This document shows positions 1 through 8,800 of a DNA stretch of 64,000 bases, piece after piece (the stretch's first letter is position 1; every line of letters starts with the position of its first letter). The position numbers and the translations under genes are program-made. Location: the NCBI GenBank assembly GCA_948144175.1, contig CANXME010002577.1, positions 119,955 through 183,954 of the forward strand, read 5' to 3'. The notes beneath the pieces were generated by a model. That model had not been told where the DNA came from. It saw nothing but the letters and a program-made list of their open reading frames with translations, and ran no database searches. The stretch is from Closterium sp. NIES-65 (lineage: Eukaryota; Streptophyta; Zygnematophyceae; Desmidiales; Closteriaceae).

Positions 1-506
1 ACACGCTATGCCCTTGTTCTTTTTATTTTGCACACGCTAGGCCCTTGTTCTTTTTTTTTTGCACACGCTAGGCCCTTGTTCTTGCTATTTTGCACACGCT
101 AGGCCCTTGTTCTTGCTATTTTGCACACGCTAGGCCCTTGTTCTTGCTATTTTGCACACGCTATGCCTTTGTTCTTTTTTTTTTGCACACGCTAGGCCCT
201 TGTTCTTGCTATTTTGCATACGCTATGCACTTGTTCTCTTTATTTTGCACACGCTAGGCCCTTGTTCTTTTTTTTTTTGCACACGCTAGGCCCTTGTTCT
301 TGCTATTTTGCACACGCTAGGCCCTTGTTCTTGCAATTTTGCACTCGCAGGACCCTTGTTCTTGCTATTTTGCACATGCTAGGCTCTTGTTCTTGCCATT
401 TTACACATACTAGGCCTTTGTTCTTGCAATTTTGCACGCGCTAGGCCCTTGTTTTTGATTTTTAGCACATGCTAGGCCCTTGTTCTTGCCATTTTGCACA
501 TACTAG
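1..506 (+). repeat. Satellite A, left block (31-bp monomers)
   Basis: About 16 head-to-tail copies of a 31-bp monomer with the core CACACGCTAGGCCCTTG followed by a T-rich tail such as TTCTTGCTATTTTG. Every unit carries one CpG (in CACACG) and the GCTAGG motif. Tails vary between TTGCTATTTT, TTGCAATTTT, TTTTTATTTT and pure T runs, for example around 50-60 and 268-279. The array enters from outside the window and breaks off after CATACTAG at 506, in the middle of a monomer. Because 31 is not a multiple of three, translation gives a 31-residue pattern every three units, which explains the short open frame at 214-444. No gene is seen. Confidence 0.97.
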
Positions 507-980
507 AGTTAAGTATAAGTACTATGCAGAAGCGTGTAAAAACTGAACCACGAACTCAAACTTGGCAACACTTAACTTCACTTTATACCCTCCGAGTGTG
601 ACAGCATGTCACCTCATAGCCAAGGGCGTAAGAAAAATAAAGTGAATAGTTATGCCTTGCTTGAATTGTGGAGTGAGGAATCTGGTCGAGCAGCGTTTCG
701 GCAGCACTACGTTGTGTTTCTACTCTCGTCAATACGTAGTAGTAGAATTCCAAGCTTGAAAAAGCATAATAATATTGATTGACTTCAAGCAAATACAAGC
801 ACACATTTATATGAAGTCCTAAACACACAAAGGAAAACATAAAGCAGTTGCTTAACTGGAATCGAGGCCTTCGCTTTGCTGTAATAGAAAACGGTTGTGA
901 AACTGCTGAAGAATTTGGCTCAATCTGCCTCATTAGAATTAACTGTAATCCACTTGAATTGAGTCCAAAGTCCCCTGCTG
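507..980. other. Left part of the island, no gene recognised
   Basis: Moderately AT-rich unique sequence. It holds scattered short inverted repeats: AGTTAAGT at 507-514 against ACTTAACT at 570-577; GTGACA and TGTCAC around a 3-base loop at 598-612; GCTTGAA at 754-760 against TTCAAGC at 784-790; CAGTT and AACTG around GCTT at 845-858; and CTCAAT at 919-924 against ATTGAG at 958-963. The minus-strand open frame at 583-933 (116 codons) is rich in Tyr, Phe, Ser and Arg and matches no family I recognise, so I do not call it a gene. Confidence 0.55.
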
Positions 981-1431
981 ATTCACGTCATGAATTTCCG
1001 CGAGTTCACGAGGAATCATGGATACTCGTGTGAGAATCCGTTTTCCAGTTGTAAAAGGGATTTTACCGTTGATAAAACGGTATTTACCGTTTTGTACCTG
1101 CTTCGAAATGATCACGCTAAGCGGCGTGACTTTCGTGCGAAGTCGGCTGTTTCCAAGTCAGCGCGGGATACGGTTTGTCAACCGTAATCCCGTGGCACCC
1201 CCGGTCAAGCGAGAAAAGCCGATCGCTGACGCGATCGTGCTTTGTCTCAGGCGGGGCAGGGCAATAATTGCCCTGTCCAGTTGCGATCGTGCAACTGTGC
1301 ATGGTCGCAACAGTTGCGACACACGTGTGGGCCCTGCACGACCATACGCGCGTGTCAGGACCCCACGCGCAGGTCCTGACTTCGCGCACTTTTTCATTGA
1401 CCAGCGCGAAATGGTCAACGGAGCTGGTCAA
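981..1431. repeat. Dense cluster of short inverted repeats (hairpin block)
   Basis: At least a dozen perfect or near-perfect inverted repeats lie end to end or interlock here. Examples, as arm-loop-arm: CACGAG (1007-1012) with CTCGTG (1025-1030); GTAAAA-GGGA-TTTTAC (1051-1066); AAAACGGTA-TT-TACCGTTTT (1074-1093); TCACGC with GCGTGA (1112-1129); a 12-bp stem with one bulge (1164-1192, loop TGTC); GATCGC-TGAC-GCGATC (1221-1236); CAGGGCAAT-A-ATTGCCCTG (1257-1275); CAGTTGC with GCAACTG (1278-1297); GTCGCAAC-A-GTTGCGAC (1304-1320); CACACGTGTG (1320-1329); GCGCGTG with CACGCGC (1348-1370); GTCAGGACC with GGTCCTGAC (1354-1380); TTCGCGC with GCGCGAA (1381-1410); TTGACCAGC with GCTGGTCAA (1397-1431). 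Arm sequences differ from one another, so this is not one repeated hairpin. The function is unknown. Confidence 0.85.
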
Positions 1432-1477
1432 ACAATCGAGCCCCAAAACCAAACACACTCGACATTCACAACAGCTC

Positions 1478-1531
1478 TCATGAAAATAACTCGCCATTCA
1501 TGAAACACAGAACACTCATGAAACACAGAAC
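1478..1531. repeat. TCATGAAA boxes, including an 18-bp tandem duplication
   Basis: TCATGAAA occurs at 1478, 1498 and 1516. The second and third copies extend to an identical 16-base box (TCATGAAACACAGAAC) at 1498-1513 and 1516-1531, giving an 18-bp period. The CATG core links this segment to the CATG ladder that follows at 1567. Confidence 0.8.
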
Positions 1532-1566
1532 TTTCATTAGCGCACATGTTCGTTGATGAAAACAAA

Positions 1567-1656
1567 CATGAGCGTACATGAGCCGACATGAGCGAACATG
1601 AGCCGACATGGACGAACATGACTCGTCATGATCCGTCATGACCGAACATGATCCCA
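1567..1656. repeat. 10-bp CATG ladder (nine phased palindromes)
   Basis: CATG starts at 1567, 1577, 1587, 1597, 1607, 1617, 1627, 1637 and 1647, at exactly 10-bp intervals with no slip. The six bases between are variable but related (AGCGTA, AGCCGA, AGCGAA, AGCCGA, GACGAA, ACTCGT, ATCCGT, ACCGAA, ATCCCA). This is a minisatellite whose self-complementary core is fully conserved while the linker drifts. The spacing is close to one helical turn, so all cores would lie on roughly the same face of the DNA. Confidence 0.93.
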
Positions 1657-1743
1657 CAGCAACAACACATGAAACCAAATGCGAAAACGAATGCACACAG
1701 AACAGACACAGAATGCATAACCTCACGCAGGCGGCTGGTTGCA
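1657..1743. other. Unique spacer, nothing recognised
   Basis: Short non-repetitive sequence between the CATG ladder and the return of satellite A. I see no gene, RNA or repeat in it. Confidence 0.6.
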
Positions 1744-1765
1744 GTGCAAAAATAGTATTTTGCAC
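1744..1765. repeat. Inverted satellite A fragment at the right edge of the island
   Basis: GTGCAAAA at 1744-1751 is the reverse complement of TTTTGCAC at 1758-1765, separated by ATAGTA. TTTTGCAC is the tail-to-core junction of every satellite A monomer, so the left arm looks like an 8-base piece of satellite A in opposite orientation. The first monomer after it (about 1758-1788) is aberrant, with CCCAACAACTAGG instead of ACGCTAGG. Confidence 0.6.
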
Positions 1766-2460
1766 CCAACAACTAGGCCATTGTTCTTGCAATTTTGCAC
1801 ACGCTAGATCCTTGTTCTTGCAAGTTTGCACTCGCTAGGCCCTTGTTCTTGATTTTTTGCACACACTAGGCCCTTGCTCTTGCAATTTTGCACACGCTAG
1901 GCCCTTGTTCTTGCCGTTTTGCACTCGCAGGACCCTTGTTCTTGCTATTGTGCACATGCTAGGCCCTTGTTCTTGCCATTTTACACATACTAGGCCCTTG
2001 TTCTTGCAATTTTGCACGCGCTAGGCCCTTGTTCTTGATTTTTTGCACATGCTAGGCCCTTGTTCTTGCAATTTTGCACATACTAGGCCCTTGTTCTTGC
2101 AATTTTGCACACGCTAGATCCTTGTTCTTGCAAGTTTGCACTCGCTAGGCCCTTGTTCTTGATATTTTGCACACACTAGGCCCTTGCTCTTGCAACTTTG
2201 CACACGCTAGGCCCTTGTTCTTGCTATTTTGCACACGCTAGGCCCTTGTTCTTGCTATTGTGCACACGCTAGGCCCTTGTTCTTTTTATTTTGCATACGC
2301 TAGGCCCTTGATCTTTTTATTTTGCACACGCTAGGCCCTTGTTCTTGCAATTTTGCACACCCTAGGCCCTTGTTCTTGCAAAATTGCAGGCGCTAGGCCC
2401 TTTTTCTTGCTATTTTGCACACGCTAGGCCCTTGTTCTTGCAATTTTGCACTCGCTATAC

Positions 2461-3244
2461 CCTTGTTCTTGCTATTTTGCACACGCTAGGCCCTTGTTCT
2501 TGCAATTTTGCACACGCTAGGCCCTTGTTCTTGCTATTTTGCACACGTTGGGCCCTTGTTCTTGCAATTTTGCACACGCTAGGCCCTTGTTCTTGCAATT
2601 TGCACATGCTAGGTCCTTGTTCTTGCAATTTTGTACACCCTAGGCCCTGTTCTTGCAATTTTGCATACGCTAGGCTCTTGTTCTTGCTATTTTGCACACG
2701 CTAGGCCCTTGTTCTTGCTATTTTTAACACGCTAGGCCCTTGTTCTTGCTATTTTGCACACGCTAGGCCCTTGTTCTTGCTATTTTGCACACGCTAGGCC
2801 CTTGGTCTTGCTATCTTGCACACGCTAGGCCCTTGTTCTTGCTATTTTGCACACGCTAGGCCCTTGTTCTTGCAATTTTGCACACGCTAGGCCCTTGTTC
2901 TTGCTATTTTGCACACGTTGGGCCCTTGTTCTTGCAATTTTGCACACGCTAGGCCCTTGTTCTTGCAATTTGCACATGCTAGGTCCTTGTTCTTGCAATT
3001 TTGTACACGCTAGGCCCTGTTCTTGCAATTTTGCATACGCTAGGCTCTTGTTCTTGCTATTTTGCACACGCTAGGCCCTTGTTCTTGCTATTTTTAACAC
3101 GCTAGGCCCTTGTTTTTGCTATTTTGCACACGCTAGGCCCTTGTTCTTGCTATTTTGCACACGCTAGGCCCTTGGTCTTGCTATCTTGCACACGCTAGGC
3201 CCTTGTTCTTGCTATTTTGCACACGCTAGGCCCTTGTTCTTGCT
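2461..3244 (+). repeat. 370-bp tandem duplication within satellite A
   Basis: The sequence from 2461 to about 2874 recurs at 2831 to about 3244 with an offset of 370 bp, nearly base for base. The offset is 12 monomers minus 2 bp because each copy holds two 30-bp monomers, one with a shortened T run (GCAATTTGCACATG) and one with TAGGCCCTGTTC. Shared rare variants (CTTGGTCTTGCTATCTTG, TATTTTTAACACGC, GCACACGTTGGGCCC) confirm the duplication. Confidence 0.85.
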
Positions 3245-5805
3245 ATTTTGCACACGCTAGGCCCTTGTTCTTTTTTTTTTTGCACACGCTAAGCCCTTGT
3301 TCTTTTTTTTCGTTGCACACGCTAGGCCCTTGTTCTTGCAATTTTGCACACGCTAGGCCCTTGTTCTTGCTATTTTGCACACGCTATGCCCTTGTTCTTT
3401 TTATTTTGCACACGCTAGGCCCTTGTTCTTGCAATTTTGCACTCGCAGGACCCTTGTTCTTGCTATTTTGCACATGCTAGGCCCTTGTTCTTGCCATTTT
3501 GCACATACTAGGCCCTTGTTCTTGCAATTTTGCACGCGCTAGGCCCTTGTTCTTGATTTTTTGCACACGCTAGGCCCTTGTTCTTGCAATTTTGCACTCG
3601 CTAGGCCTTTGTTCTTGCAATTTTGCACACGCTAGGCCCTTGTTCTTTTTTTTTTGCACACGCTAGGCCCTTGTTCATTTTATTTTGCACAGCTAGGCCC
3701 GTTTTCTTGCTATTTTGCACACGCTATACCCTTGTTCTTTTTATTTTGCACATGCTAGGCCCTTGTTCTTGCAACTTTGCACACGCAAGACCTTTGTTCT
3801 TGCTATTTTGCACACGCAAGGCCCTTGTTCTTGCTATTTTGCACACGCTATGCCCTTGTTCTTTTTATTTTGCACATGCTAGGCCCGTGTTCTTGCAACT
3901 TTGCACTTGCTAGACCCTTGTTCTTGCTATTTTGCACATGCTAGGCCCTTGTTCTTGCCATTTTGCACATACTAGACCCTTGTTCTTGCAATTTTGCATA
4001 CGCTAGGCACTTGTTCTTGCTATTTTGCACACGTTGGGCCCTTGTTCTAGCAATTTTGCACACGCTAGGTCCTTGTTCTTGCAAGTTTGCACATGCTAGG
4101 TCCTTGTTCTTGCAATTTTGTACACGCTAGGCCCTGTTCTTGCAATTTTGCATACGCTAGGCTCTTGTTCTTGCTATTTTGCACACGCTAGGCCCTTGTT
4201 CTTGCTATTTTTAACACGCTAGGCCCTTGTTCTTGCTATTTTGCACACGCTAGGCCCTTGTTCTTGCTATTTTGCACACGCTAGGCCCTTGTTATTGCTA
4301 TCTTGCACACGCTAGGCCCTTGTTCTTGCTGTTTTGCACACGCTAGGCCCTTGTTCTTGCTATTTTGCACTCGCTACGCCCTTGTTTTTTTTTTTTTGCA
4401 CACGCTAGGCCCTTGTTCTTTTTGTTTTGCACATGCTAGGCCTTTGTTCTTGCAATTTTGCACACGCTAGGCCCTTGTTCTTGCTATTTTGCACACGCTA
4501 TGCCCTTTTCTTTTTATTTTACACACGCTAGGCCCTTGTTCTTGCAATTTTGCACCCGCAAGACCCTTGTTCTTGCTATTTTGCACATGCTAGGCCCTTG
4601 TTCTTGCAATTTTGCACATACTAGGCCCTTGTTCTTGCAATTTTGCACACGCTAGGCCCTTGTTCTTGCAATTTTGCACTCGCTAGGCCTTCGTACTTGC
4701 AATTTTGCATACGCTAGGCCCTTGTTCTATTTTTTTTGCACACGCTTGGCCCTTGTTCATTATATTTTGCACAGCTAGGCCCGTGTTCTTGCTATTTTGC
4801 ACACGCTATACCCTTGTTCTTTTTATTTTGCACACGCTAGGCCCTTGTTCTTGGAACTTTGCACACGCAAGACCCTTGTTCTTGCTATTTTGCACACACA
4901 AGGCCCTTGTTCTTGCTATTTTGCACACACTATGCCCTTGTTCTTTTTATTTTGCACATGCTAGGCCCGTGTTCTTGCAATTTTGCACTCGCTAGACCCG
5001 TGTTCTTGCTATTTTGCACATGCTAGGCCCTTGTTCTTGCCATTTTGCACATACTAGGCCCTTGTTCTTGCAATTTTGCACTCGCAAGGCCCTTTTTCTT
5101 ACTATTTTATGAATGCTACGCCCTTGTTCTTGATTTTTTGCACACGCTAGGCCCTTATTCTTGCCATTTTGCACTCGCTAGGCCCTTGTTCTTGCAATTT
5201 TGCACACGCTAGGCCCTTGTTCTTGCAATTTTGCACACGCTATGCCCTTGTTCTTTTTATTTTGCACACGCTAGGCCCTTGTTCTTGCAACTTTGCACAT
5301 GCAAGACCCTTGTTCTTGCTATTTTGCACACGCAAGGCCCTTGTTCTTGCTATTTTGCACACGCTATGCCCTTGTTCTTTTTATTTTGCACATGCTAGGC
5401 CCGTGTTCTTGCAATTTTGCACTCGCTAGACCCTTGTTCTTGCTATTTTGCACATGCTAGGCCCTTGTTCTTGCCATTTTGCACATACTAGGCCCTTGTT
5501 CTTGCAATTTTGCACGCGCTAGGCCCTTGTTCTTGAATGTTTGCACACGCTAGGCCCTTGTTCTTGCAATTTTTCACTTGCTAGGCTTTTGTTCTTGCAA
5601 TTTTGCAAACGCTAGGCCCTTGTTCTTTTTTTTTGGCACACGCTAGGCCCTTGTTCATTTTATTTTGCACAGCTGGGCCCGTGTTCTTGCTATTTTGCAC
5701 ACGCTACGCCCTTGTTCTTGCAACTTTGCACGCGCAAGACCCTTGTTCTTGCTATTTTGCACACGCAAGGCCATTGTTCTTGCTATTTTGCACACGCTAT
5801 GCCCT

Positions 5806-8800
5806 TGTTCTTTTTATTTTGCACATGCTAGGCCCGTGTTCATGCAATTTTGCACTCGCTAGATCCTTCCTCTTGCTATTTTGCACATGCTAGGCCCTTG
5901 TTCTTGCCATTTTGCACATACTAGGCCCTTGTTCTTGCAATTTTGCACACGCTAGGCCCTTGTTCTTACTATTTCGTGAATGCTAGGCCCTTGTTCTTGC
6001 AATTTTGCATTCGCTAGGCCCTTGTTCTTTTTATTTTGCACACGCTAGGCCCTTGTTCTTTCTGTTTTGCACACGCTAGGCCCTTGTTCTTTTTATTTTT
6101 CACACGATAGGCCCTTGTTCTTGTTATTTTGCACACGCTATGCCTTCGTTCTTTTTATTTTGCACACGCTAGGCCCTTGTTCTTGCAATTTTGAACTCGC
6201 AGGACCCTTGTTCTTCCTATTTTGCACATGCTAGGCCCTTGTTCTTGCCATTTTGCACATACTAGGCCCTTGTTCTTTCAATTTTGCACACGCTAGGCCC
6301 TTGTTCTTTTTTTTTTTGCACACGCTAGGCCCTTGTTCATTTTATTTTGCACATGCTAGGCCCGTGTTCTTGCTATTTTGCACACGCTATGCCCTTGTTC
6401 TTTTTATTTTGCACATGCTAGGCCTTTGTTCTTGCAACTTTGCATACGCAAGACCCTTGTTTTTGCTATTTTGCACACACAAGGCCCTTGTTCTTGCTAT
6501 TTTGCACACGCTATGCCTTTGTTCTTTCTATTTTGCACATGCTAGGCCCGTGTTCTTGCAATTTTGCACTCGCTAGACCCTTGTTCTTGCTATTTTGCAC
6601 ATGCTAGGCCCTTGTTCTTGCCATTTTACACACGCTAGGCCCTTGTTCTTGCAATTTTGCACACGCTAGGCCCTTGTTCTTACTATTTCGTGAATGCTAG
6701 GCCCTTGTTCATGATTTTTTGCACACGCTAGGCCCTTGTTCTTGCAATTTTGCACTCGCTAGGCCCTTGTTCTTGCAATTTTGCACACGCTAGGCCCTTG
6801 TTTTTGCAATTTTGCACACCCTAGGCCATTGTTCTTTTTTTTTTTGCACACGCTAGGCCCTTTTTCTTGCTATTTTGCACACGCTATGCCCTTGTTCTTT
6901 TTATTTTGCACACGCTAGGCCCTTGTTCTTGCAATTTTGCACTCGCAGGACCCTTGTTCTTGCTATTTTGCACATGCTAGGCCCTTGTTCTTGCCATTTT
7001 GCACATACTAGGCCCTTGTTCTTGCATTTTTGCACGCGCTAGGCCCTTGTTCTTGATGTTTTGCACACGCTAGGCCCTTGTTCTTGCAATTTTGCACTCG
7101 CTAGGCCTTTGTTCTTGCAATTTTGCACACGCTAGGCCCTTGTTCTTTATATTTTGCACACGCTAGGCCCCTGTTCTTGCTATTTTGCACACGCTAGGCC
7201 CTTGTTCTTGCAACTTTGCACACGCAAGACCCTTGTTCTTGCTATTTTGCACACGCAAGGCCCTTGTTCTTGCTATTTTGCACACGCTATGCCCTTGTTC
7301 TTTTTATTTTGCACATGCTAGGCCCGTGCTCTTCCAATTTTGCACTCGCTAGACCCCTGTTCTTGCTATTTTGCACATGCTAGGCCTTTGTTATTGCCAT
7401 TTTGCACATACTAGGCCCTTATTCTTGCAATTTTGCACACGCTAGGCCCTTGTTCTTACTATTTTGTGAATGCTAGGCCCTTGTTCTTGATTTTTTGCAC
7501 ACGCTAGGCCCTTGTTCTTGCAATTTTGCATTCGCTAGGCCCTTGTTCTTGCAATTTTGCACACACTAGGCCCTTGTTCATGCAATTTTGCACACGCTAT
7601 GCCCTTGTTCTTGCAAAAATGCACACGCTAGGCCCTTTTTCTTGCTATTTTGCACACGCCAGGCCCTTGTTCTTGCAATTTTGCACTCGCTATACAATTG
7701 TTCTTGCTAATTTGCACACGCTAGGCCCTTGTTCTTGCCATTTTGCACACGTTAGGCCCTTGTTCTTGCAATTTTGCACATGCTAGGCCCTTGTTCTTGC
7801 AAGTTTGCACATGCTAGGTCCTTGTTCTTGCAATTTTGTATACGCTAGGCCCTGTTCTTGCAATTTTGCATACGCTAGGCTCTTGTTCTTGCAATTTTGC
7901 ACACGCTAGGCCCTTGTTCTTACTATTTCATGAATGCTAGGCCCTTGTTCTTGATTTGTTTCACACGCTAGGCCCTTGTTCTTGCAATTTTGCATTTGCT
8001 AGGCCCTTGTTCTTTTTATTTTGCACACGCTAGGCCCTTGTTCTTTCTGTTTTGCACACGCTAGGCCCTTGTTCTTTTTATTTTGCACACGATAGGCCCT
8101 TGTTCTTGCTATTTTGCACACGCTATGCCTTCGTTCTTTTTATTTTGCACACGCTAGGCCCTTGTTCTTGCAATTTTGAACTCGCAGGACCCTTGTTCTT
8201 CCTATTTTGCACATGCTAGGCCCTTGTTCTTGCCATTTTGCACATACTAGGCCCTTGTTCTTTCAATTTTGCACACGCTAGGCCCTTGTTCATTTTTTTT
8301 TGCACATGCTAGGCCCGTGTTCTTGCTATTTTGCACACGCTATGCCCTTGTTCTTTTTATTTTGCACATGCTAGGCCTTTGTTCTTGCAACTTTGCATAC
8401 GCAAGACCCTTGTTCTTGCTATTTTGCACACGCAAGGCCCTTGTTCTTGCTATTTTGCACATGCTATGCCTTTGTTCTTTCTATTTTGCATATGCTAGGC
8501 CCGTGTTCTTGCAATTTTGCACTCGCTAGACCTTTGTTCTTGCTATTTTGCACATGCTAGGCCCTTGTTCTTGCCATTTTGCACACGCTAGGCCCTTGTT
8601 CTTGCAATTTTGCACACGCTAGGCCCTTGTTCTTACTATTTCGTGAATGCTAGGCCCTTGTTCATGATTTTTTGCACACGCTAGGCCCTTGTTCTTGCAA
8701 TTTTGCACTCGCTAGGCCCTTGTTCTTGCAATTTTGCACACGCTAGGCCCTTGTTTTTGCAATTTTGCACACGCTAGGCCATTGTTCTTTTTTTTTTTGC

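Larger units (their letters stand above)
507..1757. other. Non-satellite island inside satellite A
   Basis: This is the only part of the window that is not simple satellite. The left part (507 to about 980) is moderately AT-rich, the middle (about 981-1431) is GC-richer and full of inverted repeats, and the right part (1478-1656) carries short tandem motifs. Overlapping open frames occur on both strands (583-933 minus, 1018-1503 plus, 1117-1497 minus), but I recognise no domain in any, they compete for the same DNA, and their lengths are unremarkable. No tRNA, rRNA or recognisable transposase was seen. It may be an inserted non-autonomous mobile element or a remnant of the sequence the satellite invaded. 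No long terminal inverted repeat is visible. Confidence 0.85.

Noticed and set aside
583..933. 116-codon minus-strand frame in the AT-rich part of the island
   Set aside because: No family, motif or initiation context recognised; the length is within what chance allows.
1018..1503. 161-codon open frame over the hairpin block
   Set aside because: It covers DNA rich in inverted repeats, overlaps an opposite-strand frame at 1117-1497, shows no recognisable domain, and can be explained by the locally higher GC content.
507..1757. Terminal inverted repeats of a DNA transposon
   Set aside because: Only TACTAT is shared in inverse orientation near the two ends (about 520 and 1757). That is too short to call.
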